This document shows positions 43,355-52,791 of a stretch of 64,000 nt of DNA, piece by piece. The DNA is taken from positions 1-64,000 of the forward strand of contig JACMPM010000055.1 of assembly GCA_014377485.1 (NCBI GenBank), in the 5' to 3' direction. Under the pieces are notes generated by a model. It saw only the letters and a program-made list of their open reading frames with translations, was not told where the DNA came from and did no database searches. Each line of letters starts with the position of its first letter. The first letter of the stretch is position 1. Source of the stretch: Bacteriovorax sp. (lineage in GTDB: Bacteria; Bdellovibrionota; Bacteriovoracia; Bacteriovoracales; Bacteriovoracaceae). Made by a program: the position numbers and the translations under genes.

Positions 43355-44270
43355 TTTTTCTGAGTTCATCAGTTGTCTGAATCTCGATAAAAATATCCTG
43401 GTGATTACCTTCAGTTAAAACATCGTTAATAGATTCAAAGATTTTAAATTGAACTTCTTCCGAGTCGTCCATTTCTGAATGGATCTCAGGGCGCAGTTCA
43501 TTAATGACTTCGGTATAGTCAGTGTTTCTTGCAACGTCTGGGTTTCCATGTAGAAAAGGAATACCACCTTCGCCAATGAAATTTAAATTTCTTTTTACGT
43601 TCATTGGAATAATTGTATTATTCATTCCAACAGAATCGATGCTGACTAATAAATCAATCCCTCTAAAACCATTTTTTACAGTGTTTAAAGTATTGGCTAT
43701 TTCCACGGCTGAATCACCACCAAAACTATGCCCAACTAGTACAACAGGTTGGTCTGGGGCGTGCTTTTTTATTTCATCGACAATTTTATCTTGCTCATCC
43801 CAAGAAAATCTCTTTGCACCTGGCAGATTGTCGGCCATGTCTTTTATACCGTCGCCATTTGAAATACCAAAAGCCGAAAAGCCTTCAATGAAAATGAGTG
43901 CCGGTTTTTTAATAAAGCTTAATTTTGGTGGCAAACTATCTGAGATTTTTTCTTGTAATTTTTTTGCGTCTTTAGATTCGCTCGGAACAGCTATGGGAAG
44001 AACGGGAATTTTAGCCAGAGTTTTTGCAATATTGGTAGCAGTACTTGCAGCTTCAACGGCGCTACTCGGTGTACTTGGAGACTCTGTTTGAGGAGAAGGC
44101 TCTACCGGCGGTGTCTGAGCTGCATTTAGAGTTTTAGCAGTTTCAGAAATTTCAGCGGGAGCATGTGCTTTAGAGGCGTGAGTAGGCACACCTTTACCGT
44201 TGATAGTTTTAAGATTTTTTAAATTATCGTTCTTAATAGGTTCTCTGCTCTTCGGTTGAACCGTTGTCAT
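43317..44270 (-). CDS. Alpha/beta hydrolase with a long disordered leader
   Basis: About 317 residues from the ATG at 44270 (a GTG at 44303 adds 11 residues; neither has a good SD). Residues 1-110 are Pro/Ser/Thr/Ala-rich and without a signal peptide. An alpha/beta hydrolase core follows: PALIFIEGFSAFG (oxyanion side), VVLVGHSFGGDSAVEIA with the GHSFG nucleophile elbow, LVSIDSVGMN (acid), and a His-containing segment (LHGNPDVARN). Possibly an esterase or lipase; export route unclear. Confidence 0.75.
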   Translation of the reverse strand: MTTVQPKSREPIKNDNLKNLKTINGKGVPTHASKAHAPAEISETAKTLNAAQTPPVEPSPQTESPSTPSSAVEAASTATNIAKTLAKIPVLPIAVPSESKDAKKLQEKISDSLPPKLSFIKKPALIFIEGFSAFGISNGDGIKDMADNLPGAKRFSWDEQDKIVDEIKKHAPDQPVVLVGHSFGGDSAVEIANTLNTVKNGFRGIDLLVSIDSVGMNNTIIPMNVKRNLNFIGEGGIPFLHGNPDVARNTDYTEVINELRPEIHSEMDDSEEVQFKIFESINDVLTEGNHQDIFIEIQTTDELRKIIDKQMPHHLKD

Positions 44271-44347
44271 AAGAAGATTATAGAACTGGAATCCCCTAGA
44301 CACATAGCGGGTAAACTTGTCCTAATGCAAAGTTGATTAAAAGAGTT

Positions 44348-45079
44348 TTATAGTTCCTGAAAGATGTTTGAGAAAAATCTATTTGCCGGCATCGTTTTTC
44401 TCTCTCTAACAGTTTTTTTCAAAATAATTCCAGTTCCTCTAGGGGACTCGATTGTAAATTCTAGTTTTGGAAGTTTATTTCTAAGATTGGTAAGGTGAGT
44501 GTTCACGGTGCGATCGAGAACATTGTCTTGATTCCAGGCTTTTTTCACCATTATTTCGCGAGTTATTTTTTCAGGATAATTTTTTACAAGTGAAGCGAGG
44601 ATTTTAAATTCAATAGGCGTTAAGTTCAAATTATTTTCATGTTGAAAAGCTTCAAGCGTTTCAACATTTAAGCTAAGTGAACCTAGAGTTAGATGTTTTA
44701 CCACAGTATTTCTTTTAGAGAAAAGATTCATTTTATTCAGAATACGCAATTCAATTTCTTTATCAGGAAGAGATCTATAGATGATGTCACTGGCTTGAGA
44801 AGCAAGGGCTTGGTAGCGAATGACTTGCAATTCATCAGATGTGAACATAATAACAGGAATATTGGAAAAACGGGATTCACTGATTTCTTTTAGGACTTGA
44901 AATCCATTTCTTTCAGGCATGTGAACATCCAAAAGGATAAGATCGTACCTTTGCCCTTCAAGTAGATTGAATACATTCATCGGACATGTGGATGTTGTGA
45001 TATTAAAAGTTCCAGAAAAGTTTTCTTTAAACATCTCTAGGTTTGTTTCGCTGTCATCAATATATAATAGTTTATTCAT
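44348..45079 (-). CDS. OmpR-family response regulator with altered receiver
   Basis: 243 residues: receiver domain (about 3-120) and winged-helix output (about 130-225; LTPIEFKILASLVKNYPEKITREIMVKKAWNQDNVLDRTVNTHLTNLRNKL in outline). The phosphoacceptor Asp (LILLDVHMP) and Thr (MFTSD) are present, but the conserved Lys of the K-P motif is replaced (IIYRSLPDKE), which should weaken signalling. The C-terminal 18 residues extend beyond the usual end. Divergent from the next two-component pair. Confidence 0.88.
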   Translation of the reverse strand: MNKLLYIDDSETNLEMFKENFSGTFNITTSTCPMNVFNLLEGQRYDLILLDVHMPERNGFQVLKEISESRFSNIPVIMFTSDELQVIRYQALASQASDIIYRSLPDKEIELRILNKMNLFSKRNTVVKHLTLGSLSLNVETLEAFQHENNLNLTPIEFKILASLVKNYPEKITREIMVKKAWNQDNVLDRTVNTHLTNLRNKLPKLEFTIESPRGTGIILKKTVRERKTMPANRFFSNIFQEL

Positions 45080-45154
45080 ATAAAATTATTCTAAATGGAA
45101 TATGAATAAAAATAAAGTTTATAATACGTATTAAGAAATCTTGACCTATTTTAA

Positions 45155-45169
45155 AAGCACTAAGTGCTT
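45155..45169. promoter_or_regulatory. Palindrome in the divergent two-component intergenic region
   Basis: AAGCACT-A-AGTGCTT is a perfect dyad midway in the 189-bp space between the response regulator at 45079 and the receiver gene at 45269, a natural site for a shared regulator. Confidence 0.4.
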
Positions 45170-45268
45170 AATATCCTATATGTTTTAAACTTTCCGCAGT
45201 AAGATATTATTTAACTTATTTCAATTTTACCCGAAAGAGAATCAATAAAAATTTTAAACGGGGCGAGA

Positions 45269-45760
45269 ATGCATAACCAGGAAACATCAATCTTAATCGT
45301 CGAAGATGATCGAGAATTACTAATTATTCTATCTAATATTTTCTCTAAGCATTTTAATACAATTTACACCGCAACAAATGGCAAAATAGCCCAAGAGATA
45401 TTTGAAGAGGTGGATCCTGATTTTATCTTAACTGATATTCAAATGCCGGAAGTAAATGGAATTGAATTTGTCACAAAAGTGAGATCAGTTGGAAGGACTA
45501 CTCCTATCGTTATGATTAGCTCAAGCCAAAATAGAGAATTTTTAGTGCAAGCAATTAAACTAGGTGTTCAAGATTTTGTTGAAAAGCCTTTTAAAAAGGC
45601 GGACATCGAAATGGTCGTATACCGTGTACTTGAAGTGGCAGCAAGGAGTAAGGATTTGACCAATTTGATTTTCTTATTTGGAATGGAAAGTAAGGAAGTT
45701 AAGCAACAAAAGAAACTCATAGGATTACTTCAGGCAATAAACGCTCAGAGTAAAAAATGA
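45269..45760 (+). CDS. Single-domain response regulator
   Basis: 163 residues: canonical receiver (acidic VEDD, Asp in FILTDIQMPEVNG, Ser in VMISSS, Lys in VEKPF) followed by about 40 helical residues with no DNA-binding domain. It probably relays phosphate or acts by protein contact. It overlaps the kinase gene by 4 bp (ATGA). Confidence 0.9.
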   Translation: MHNQETSILIVEDDRELLIILSNIFSKHFNTIYTATNGKIAQEIFEEVDPDFILTDIQMPEVNGIEFVTKVRSVGRTTPIVMISSSQNREFLVQAIKLGVQDFVEKPFKKADIEMVVYRVLEVAARSKDLTNLIFLFGMESKEVKQQKKLIGLLQAINAQSKK

Positions 45761-47121
45761 TCAACCAATTACAAATTCTATTATTAATTTATTCTGTAAT
45801 ACTAGTCATTAATCTAACTACAGGTTTGATGCTTTTCAAATTACATCGTCACGAGCTTTTTAAAATTTTAATTGCGATGTGGGCATTTAGTTTGATTAAT
45901 TTTTTTCTTCAAGGAATATTCATCACTCCAGGCCTAGGGATGTATATTTCTTTTTCAACATACTTGCTTGTCTCATTATGTCTTTATCAGTTCAGTAATT
46001 TCCTTTTAAAACGAATCAGGGACTCTTACGCTATAGAATTTACTTGTGCCGCTATATTATTATTGGGAGCGTTTTGCTTTCGTTTCACAAATAATTATTC
46101 ATTGGTAAGTTCGTTCGCAGCTGTAGCAATAGCAATTCCAATGCTCATTAGTTCCTATCGTCTTTGGAATTCAAAAGTTGGACCTGGATCTAATGCACTT
46201 TCAATTTTGCTTTTATTTAATTCTATCCACTTTCTTGATTATCCTATATTGCGCTTTTATCCATCAGGTGCAATATGGGGGTTTAGCATTGCTCTCATTA
46301 TATTAATTATCTTTTCTACTTTTTTTCCAGGATTTATTTTACTCCAAATGTCTAACACATATACTTTGGAATTGGAAAAAAAAGTAAAGTTCCGCACTAA
46401 AGATCTGGAAGAGGCCCTTGATCAAAATAAAACTTTAGTGAATATATTATGTCACGACTTATCTAATCCTTTAACTATACTAGACTTTTATTTAGAAAGA
46501 ATATTTGAAGAAAACGATTCAATTTCTCATGGGAAATATGGATCGAATGTAAAACAATCTTTAAAAATCATTCTTACTATCGTTGCAAAAGTTAAAGAGC
46601 TTCAAGCTATTTCCTTGGGTAAAAAGAATATCGAATCAAAAAAAATAAATTTACATGAAGCCGTTAACGAAATTTTGGGTAATTTTGAAAATTCACTCAT
46701 TCTAAAAAACTTAAGTCTAAATTTCACAAACCTTGCAAATACGGACACTGTAATCCTTGGAGATATAGATTTATTGAAGAATCAAATTTTTACTAACCTT
46801 ATTTCCAATGCCATAAAATTCTCCTATCAAGATTCCATCATCGAAATTATTGTCAGTGAAAATATTAAACATGTGAATATAGTAATTGAAGACCATGGAA
46901 TGGGAATTCCCGATGAACTTCTCCTTAAGATTTTCAAATGGAGTGAGAAGACAAATAGAAATGGAACAAATGGTGAGAGTGGAACTGGCTTTGGCCTTCC
47001 TTTAGTGAAAACCTGTGTGGAGATGATGGGAGGAAGTATTAGAGTCGAGAGTATTCCAAAAGAAAGTCTCGACTCTATTTCAGGAAGTAAATTTATAGTT
47101 CAGTTTGATAAATTTGCTTGA
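45757..47121 (+). CDS. Membrane histidine kinase
   Basis: 454 residues. About seven membrane helices with short loops (residues 1-200) and no periplasmic sensor domain, a short coiled coil, dimerisation/phosphoacceptor helix (NILCHDLSNPL) and catalytic domain with N box (NLISNAIKFS), G1 (DHGMGIP) and G2 (GTGFGLPLVKT). It likely senses a membrane-associated cue. Partner: the receiver encoded just upstream. Its 3' end overlaps the convergent 47100 gene by 22 bp. Confidence 0.92.
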   Translation: MINQLQILLLIYSVILVINLTTGLMLFKLHRHELFKILIAMWAFSLINFFLQGIFITPGLGMYISFSTYLLVSLCLYQFSNFLLKRIRDSYAIEFTCAAILLLGAFCFRFTNNYSLVSSFAAVAIAIPMLISSYRLWNSKVGPGSNALSILLLFNSIHFLDYPILRFYPSGAIWGFSIALIILIIFSTFFPGFILLQMSNTYTLELEKKVKFRTKDLEEALDQNKTLVNILCHDLSNPLTILDFYLERIFEENDSISHGKYGSNVKQSLKIILTIVAKVKELQAISLGKKNIESKKINLHEAVNEILGNFENSLILKNLSLNFTNLANTDTVILGDIDLLKNQIFTNLISNAIKFSYQDSIIEIIVSENIKHVNIVIEDHGMGIPDELLLKIFKWSEKTNRNGTNGESGTGFGLPLVKTCVEMMGGSIRVESIPKESLDSISGSKFIVQFDKFA

Positions 47122-47861
47122 AACTCTAATTGTGGCGAAACGATAAAAGGATTAATAGGAGTAAAACGCCCTTGGAATTTATCTTTCTGGTTGAACCAAC
47201 TTTCAAAGACAGTATGAAATTTTTGAAATATTTCATGAACAATGAAATTTGCTTGGGCCTTTTGAATATCATTGAGGAAAATATTCTTTAAATCATTATC
47301 AATAACCTTCTCACCAACCCAGGTACCCAATGCATGATTTGATTCATCCTCATGGTGTCTGGAACCAAAATACCGAAGATCATTTTGCCATCCTCTATTT
47401 TCAATTTGTGGCAAAAGAGCGTTGATGAACACAGCGAAAGCCGCTTCAAGCGATTCAATCATGGCCAGATTTACAAAAGGGTCGGAATTTACTTTCGCAT
47501 AATGAACGAGAGTATAAATCATGTCACGTGAAGCGTATCCCATTTCAGACCAAGTTATAGTAAGTAGTTCAGAAAAATCATTACCCCAGAGAGTTTCTTT
47601 CACTCCGATTTTTTGTAAATCTTCAATGAACCATTGCCAGTGATTAGCATCTTCATCGCAGTGAACATTGATAGAATGATCCCAAAAATCTTTAGGATTA
47701 GTGCGCTTTATGTAAGAGAGAACATCTCGAAAACCGAGAACAAAAAAAGTCATCGCCGGAACAAAGGTTAGTGGTTGATCACTTGTCGTGATCCATTTAA
47801 TTAGATCATGAGTGGCCAATTGAGATTTCTCTTTTTCAATAATTGTGAAAATGTTTTGCAC
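47100..47861 (-). CDS. Heme-oxygenase-fold, candidate diiron protein
   Basis: 253 residues, all-helical. Two EDxNH motifs (HCDEDANHWQWFIEDLQKIG near residue 70 and HHEDESNHALG near 175) plus a central ESLEAAFAVF helix suggest metal ligands as in heme-oxygenase-like diiron oxidases or oxygenases. The first motif with WFxxDLxxxG is shared with uncharacterised members of this fold. Substrate unknown. Convergent with the histidine kinase gene. Confidence 0.55.
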   Translation of the reverse strand: MQNIFTIIEKEKSQLATHDLIKWITTSDQPLTFVPAMTFFVLGFRDVLSYIKRTNPKDFWDHSINVHCDEDANHWQWFIEDLQKIGVKETLWGNDFSELLTITWSEMGYASRDMIYTLVHYAKVNSDPFVNLAMIESLEAAFAVFINALLPQIENRGWQNDLRYFGSRHHEDESNHALGTWVGEKVIDNDLKNIFLNDIQKAQANFIVHEIFQKFHTVFESWFNQKDKFQGRFTPINPFIVSPQLEFQANLSN

Positions 47862-47990
47862 GTATACTCCTTAAAAAATGATTTATAAGTCATATCGCTT
47901 TTATTTTCTTTGTTACACAGAAAAGTCACATATTGATATTATCTTGATATACATTGGGGAATTTATCTGGATATTCTCTGACATCTTATA

Positions 47991-49058
47991 TTACTCATCA
48001 AGTTTATAATCCTTTAAAAGATTTCCCAAGGTTGTTTTCTTGTTATTTGATTGAAGTTTGGCAGGCCTTTCTTCAATATTATTTTCGTCAATCAAGTAAT
48101 CTGTAAACGAAGGCAACTGACTTTTGTAAACGATGCGATTGAGATGCTTTACAAAACCACTCCAATGACCGGTATTGGAATCCGCTTTTTTTACTTGATC
48201 AAATGAACTCATTTTCGAATCCATCAAGTCGATTAAATGAACTAAGAACGCTTCGCTGGTACTTGGAATTTTTGGAGATCCGTATTCATATTCTCCATGG
48301 TGAGAGAGCAAAATATGTTTAATATGGGTTTTTACAGAGTAAGGGAAATTTTTAATTTTAGCAGCGTAATGGTCGACGATTTCCAATCCCTTCACAAGGT
48401 GCCCGATTAATTTTCCTTCTTCTGTATATTCTACAACTGGTCCTTCGGAGAGTTCATATATTTTACAAATATCGTGCAGAATACATCCGGCAACGACATA
48501 AGAGCGATTGACTTTATAGTGAGGAGAAAGATTGACTGCAAGTTGAGTGCAAGAAAGAATATGTTCTAGCAAACCCGATTGATAAGCGTGGTGAATACTT
48601 TTTCCAGCTTGCCAGATTTTCAGTCTGCGAGCGATTTCATAATCATTCAAAACACTCATGAGAAGATCGCGGATATAAACTTCTTCCAAGGTATTTACGA
48701 TGGCTAAAAGTTCAGCGTACATTTGCTCTGGAGCACTTCCCGCTTTCTGAATATAATCTTCACGTTTAATTTGAGATTCATCGAGCTTCGACATCTCCTG
48801 AATAATTAACTGGATTCTTCCCTGGAACAGATTGATCTTGCCATTGACTATGACAACGTCACCAGCGTTAATTCGTTGCATGGCAAGTTCAGCTCCTTGC
48901 CACTTGCGCGCCTCGATCTCACCGGAATTGTCGGCTAAAATGACATTCAAATAGGTTTTGCCATCTTTACCTTCCGCAGTGGAGATATATTTGACCAAAA
49001 ATGGCGACAGAACATCACCTTTAGCATTGAGTTGAGAAATAAATTGCGTTTTATTCAA
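47991..49058 (-). CDS. YhaM-like 3'-5' exoribonuclease (OB + HD)
   Basis: 355 residues. N-terminal OB-fold (about 14-90; YLNVILADNSGEIEARKW, VIVNGKINLFQGRIQLII) and HD domain (about 165-285; HHAYQSGLLEHILSC, GCILHDICKIYEL, HILLSHHGEYEYGSP). This is the YhaM/CBF1 arrangement, a 3'-5' exonuclease acting on RNA and some DNA. Confidence 0.88.
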   Translation of the reverse strand: MNKTQFISQLNAKGDVLSPFLVKYISTAEGKDGKTYLNVILADNSGEIEARKWQGAELAMQRINAGDVVIVNGKINLFQGRIQLIIQEMSKLDESQIKREDYIQKAGSAPEQMYAELLAIVNTLEEVYIRDLLMSVLNDYEIARRLKIWQAGKSIHHAYQSGLLEHILSCTQLAVNLSPHYKVNRSYVVAGCILHDICKIYELSEGPVVEYTEEGKLIGHLVKGLEIVDHYAAKIKNFPYSVKTHIKHILLSHHGEYEYGSPKIPSTSEAFLVHLIDLMDSKMSSFDQVKKADSNTGHWSGFVKHLNRIVYKSQLPSFTDYLIDENNIEERPAKLQSNNKKTTLGNLLKDYKLDE

Positions 49059-49170
49059 ATGAATCTCCTAGGAATTAAGCTATTCAATTCTTCGTCAATA
49101 TGGCATAGTAAGGCAATCAAAAAAACGGATCATTATTTAACATATTTATAGATGTTGCCTTGGAGACCCT

Positions 49171-50187
49171 ATGACTAAAGTAAAAGTTGGTATTAACGGA
49201 ATGGGAAGAATCGGTCGCACTGTTCTTCGTGAATATTTCAATCGTGCTGAAACTGATTTTGATATTGTTGCAGTTAACAATCCTGGAGATCCTGCAGAAT
49301 ACCTCCATTTAATTAAATACGATTCTGTTCATGGCCGCTTTGCGGGAACTGCAAAACTAGAAGGCGATACTTTAACAATCAATGGTAAATCAATTAAATT
49401 TTTCACTCAAAAAGACCCTTCCGAGATTCCTTGGGCTGCATGTGGAGTTCAACTCGTTATTGATGCAACTGGAATTTTTAAAGATAAAAAAGGTCTCGGC
49501 CTTCATATGAAAGGCGGATCAGTTAAAAAAGTTATTATGTGTGCACCAGGAAAAGATTTGGATGCTACTTTCGTAATGGGAATTAATAATAATATTTACG
49601 ATGCTGCAAAACATCACATCGTTTCAAACGCTAGCTGTACAACTAACTGTCTCGCTCCAGTTGTAAAAGTTATCAATGACAAATTTGGAATTGAAAACGG
49701 ATTTATGACGACTGTTCACTCATACACTTCAGACCAAATGCTTTTAGACGGATCTCACACTGATCCGCGACGTGCTCGCGCAGCTGGATTATCGATGATT
49801 CCTACTACGACTGGAGCCGCAAAAACTGTTGGAGAAATCATTCCAGAACTTAAGGGAAAACTTGATGGATACTCAGTTCGCGTTCCAACGCCAAACGTTT
49901 CATTGACTGATTTTACGGCAAACTTAAAAACGAAAGCTACAAAAGAAGAAATCAATGCTGCTCTAAAAGAAGCAAGTGAAACAACTTTGAAAGGAATTCT
50001 TCGATTTGAAACTGAAGAACTAGTATCAGTTGATTATATGGGAATGACACACTCTTCATGTGTAGATGCTTCTCTAACAAATGTTATCGGTAACAGTGTA
50101 AAAGTTGTTGCTTGGTATGATAATGAGTGTGGATTTTCAAACCGCGTACTAGATCTTGTAAAATTCATGGCGAGTAAAGGACTTTAA
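49171..50187 (+). CDS. gapA: Glyceraldehyde-3-phosphate dehydrogenase
   Basis: 338 residues. NAD-binding start (VKVGINGMGRIGR), catalytic SNASCTTNCLAP (Cys about 153) and the C-terminal YDNECGFSNRV. Type I GAPDH. First gene of the glycolytic block; GGAG precedes the ATG. Confidence 0.97.
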   Translation: MTKVKVGINGMGRIGRTVLREYFNRAETDFDIVAVNNPGDPAEYLHLIKYDSVHGRFAGTAKLEGDTLTINGKSIKFFTQKDPSEIPWAACGVQLVIDATGIFKDKKGLGLHMKGGSVKKVIMCAPGKDLDATFVMGINNNIYDAAKHHIVSNASCTTNCLAPVVKVINDKFGIENGFMTTVHSYTSDQMLLDGSHTDPRRARAAGLSMIPTTTGAAKTVGEIIPELKGKLDGYSVRVPTPNVSLTDFTANLKTKATKEEINAALKEASETTLKGILRFETEELVSVDYMGMTHSSCVDASLTNVIGNSVKVVAWYDNECGFSNRVLDLVKFMASKGL

Positions 50188-50190
50188 TTC

Positions 50191-51393
50191 ATGGCTCTAA
50201 AATATATTACTGATGAAGGTTTCAAGACAAATGCAAAAGATAAAAAAATCTTAGCGCGTTTTGATTTCAATGTACCAATGGACAAGAATGATCCGACTAA
50301 AATCGCCGATACTACTCGTATCGATGAAGCAGTTGAAACAATTCTGGCAATACTAGAATTAAAGCCTAAAAAGCTCGTTCTTATGAGTCACTTTGGCCGG
50401 CCAAATGGAAAAGTTGATCTTAAGTATTCACTGGAACCAGTAGCAAAATACTTAGCTGAAAAATTGGGACAAGAAGTTCTACTTACTGAAACGGCACTTG
50501 ATCGCGGAATTAAAATTCTCCTTAATTTGAATGAATCAAAAATCATCATGCTTCAAAATCTTCGCTTTCATCCGGAAGAAGAAGCTAATGACCGCGATTT
50601 TGCCCGTACTCTTTCAACTTACGGTGACCTCTTTGTCTTTGATGCTTTCGGAGCTGCTCATAGAAAACATGCCTCTACTTATGAGATTAATGCTTTCTTC
50701 AAAACCACGGCTTACGGTGGATTGCTTTTGAAACGCGAGATCGAAGCTCTTGATAAAATTGTAAAAAATCCAGCCAAACCATTTGTCGCAATCGTCGGTG
50801 GTGCAAAAGTTTCTGATAAAATTAAAATTATCGATATGCTTCTCGTCGCTGTTGATAAACTTCTTATCGGCGGAGCTATGGCCTATCCGTTTCTGAAAGC
50901 TCAGGGGCATGAGATCGGAAATTCTCTTTGCTCAGATGAGGATGTATTGCTCGCTAGAAGAATTCTTGGAGCACCTGGAAAAGGAAAAATCGTTCTTCCA
51001 AGCGATCATATTGCTTCAGCTACTTTCGGAGGAACTCCGGAAGATATCGGTCAGGCCAATATTCCCGAAGGAAAAATTGGATTGGATATCGGACCTTCTA
51101 CTTTACAAAATTTTACTGACTATCTAAAGCCTGCCAAAACCGTTTTGTGGAATGGACCAATGGGACTTTTTGAAAATCCAAATTACGCCAAAGGGACTTT
51201 GGGAATTGCAAAAGTACTGGCCTCTTTAGATGCATTCACTCTTGTTGGTGGAGGAGACTCTGTGAACGCCGTAAAAATGTCTGGCTTGTCTGATAAAATG
51301 TCTCATATTTCAACAGGCGGCGGAGCAAGTTTGGAATACATAGAGAACGGAAGTTTGCCGGGCATTCAAGCGCTTAAGTTTGGTATTGATTAA
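50191..51393 (+). CDS. pgk: Phosphoglycerate kinase
   Basis: 400 residues, standard length. ARFDFNVPM, MSHFGRPNG, PFVAIVGGAKVSDKI and the C-terminal VGGGDSVNAV...HISTGGGASLEY. Starts 3 bp after gapA and ends before a terminator. Confidence 0.97.
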   Translation: MALKYITDEGFKTNAKDKKILARFDFNVPMDKNDPTKIADTTRIDEAVETILAILELKPKKLVLMSHFGRPNGKVDLKYSLEPVAKYLAEKLGQEVLLTETALDRGIKILLNLNESKIIMLQNLRFHPEEEANDRDFARTLSTYGDLFVFDAFGAAHRKHASTYEINAFFKTTAYGGLLLKREIEALDKIVKNPAKPFVAIVGGAKVSDKIKIIDMLLVAVDKLLIGGAMAYPFLKAQGHEIGNSLCSDEDVLLARRILGAPGKGKIVLPSDHIASATFGGTPEDIGQANIPEGKIGLDIGPSTLQNFTDYLKPAKTVLWNGPMGLFENPNYAKGTLGIAKVLASLDAFTLVGGGDSVNAVKMSGLSDKMSHISTGGGASLEYIENGSLPGIQALKFGID

Positions 51394-51430
51394 AAAATAA
51401 AAGTTTATTGATATTTAGAATTTAAAAATT

Positions 51431-51458
51431 AAAGCCTCGATTTTTTCGAGCCTTTTTT
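51431..51458 (+). terminator. Terminator after gapA-pgk
   Basis: AAAGCCTCGA and TCGAGCCTTT form a stem with a single C-C mismatch over a T-rich loop, then a T-run. Confidence 0.75.
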
Positions 51459-51551
51459 ATTTTCATGTGAAAAATTCTCAAAAAAGGTTACATATTTACT
51501 CCTGCCAAATTTTAAAGCAAAATCTACAGAACAAAAATAATCAGGATCGAT

Positions 51552-52310
51552 ATGAAAAAGCGCGAAGTGCATATTGTAGGCAATTGGAAAATGCATCAAA
51601 CCTTGGTGGAAATTAGTCATTTCTTTATAGAGATGAGCAAGATGAAAATGGAGCTCAAGTGCAAGGCTTGGATCGCCCCGCAATCAATTCACATCCCAAT
51701 TTTAAAAGAAATAGCTTTCACCACCGGCTCAATTCAAATTGGTGCTCAAAATTGTTGTGAGCATGAATCAGGCGCCTATACTGGAGAAGTTTCACCGTTG
51801 GCCTTAGCCGATATTGGAGTGGAGTTCGTCATTATTGGACATTCGGAACGTCGAAGTATTTACGGGGAAAAAAACGAAGTTTTGAATAAAAAAGTTTTAT
51901 TGGCCTTAAAGCATGGGCTTAAAGTTATTTACTGTGTAGGTGAAACTTTAGCTGAGCGCGAAGCTGAGCAAACTTTTAATGTGATTGAAAATCAACTAAG
52001 TATTGGGCTTAGAAATGTCACTCCTGAATCGGCTCATCTTTTAATGATCGCCTATGAACCAGTATGGGCCATCGGAACTGGAAAGACGGCGACTGCCGAG
52101 CAAGCAGAGGAAGTGCATGCTCATATTCGCACGAAGCTTAAACTTAATGCTGAACAAACGATTATCCTTTATGGAGGGTCGGTTAAACCAGATAATATTG
52201 ACTCACTACTAAGACAAGAAAATATTGACGGTGCGTTGGTAGGTGGAGCAAGTCTTAAGGCACAGGATTTTAGAGCACTTTGTTCAAGTGCTAGCACCGC
52301 CATGATGTAA
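51552..52310 (+). CDS. tpiA: Triosephosphate isomerase
   Basis: 252 residues. VGNWKMHQTL (catalytic Lys), IGHSERRSIYGE (catalytic His), AYEPVWAIGTGKTA (catalytic Glu) and YGGSVKPDN, VGGASL (phosphate loop). Separated from pgk by a terminator, so likely its own promoter. Confidence 0.97.
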   Translation: MKKREVHIVGNWKMHQTLVEISHFFIEMSKMKMELKCKAWIAPQSIHIPILKEIAFTTGSIQIGAQNCCEHESGAYTGEVSPLALADIGVEFVIIGHSERRSIYGEKNEVLNKKVLLALKHGLKVIYCVGETLAEREAEQTFNVIENQLSIGLRNVTPESAHLLMIAYEPVWAIGTGKTATAEQAEEVHAHIRTKLKLNAEQTIILYGGSVKPDNIDSLLRQENIDGALVGGASLKAQDFRALCSSASTAMM

Positions 52311-52397
52311 CTAGAAAGCTGGCCCACGGCTTTATCTTTACAAAGGTTTGGTAAGTTTGTTATTTAATTAAGACGTTAATTTTTTAAGGATTGATAC

Positions 52398-52784
52398 ATG
52401 ACTACAGCTCTAATGGTTCTTCAAGCGCTTACTTCACTACTTCTTATCATTGTAGTTCTTCTTCAATTCGGTAAAGGAGCAGAAGCAGGATTAATGACTG
52501 CAGCGGGAAGTGAATCGATTATGTCGAGCTCAACTCGTGGTAACGTAATGGTTAAGATCACAGCTTTTTTAGCTATTCTTTTTCTTGGAAATTCAATTCT
52601 ACTAGCTCGCCTTTCAGATACAAAATATCAAAAATCAATTTTAGATACTGAAAAACCAGTTTCACGTCCGTTGAATTCAGATGCAGAACAAAAAGCTGCA
52701 GCTGCTAAAGCGGCTCCGACTTCATCTACTAGTGCACCGGCTGCTCCAGCAACTCCAGCTGCCGCACCAACAACAACCAAGTAA
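52398..52784 (+). CDS. secG: Protein-export membrane protein SecG
   Basis: 128 residues. Two helices (about 4-23 and 53-71) with LLQFGKGAEAGLMTAAGSESIMSS, the SecG loop, and an Ala/Pro/Thr-rich tail. Component of SecYEG. Position after tpiA is a common bacterial arrangement. Confidence 0.95.
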   Translation: MTTALMVLQALTSLLLIIVVLLQFGKGAEAGLMTAAGSESIMSSSTRGNVMVKITAFLAILFLGNSILLARLSDTKYQKSILDTEKPVSRPLNSDAEQKAAAAKAAPTSSTSAPAAPATPAAAPTTTK

Positions 52785-52791
52785 GTAGACA

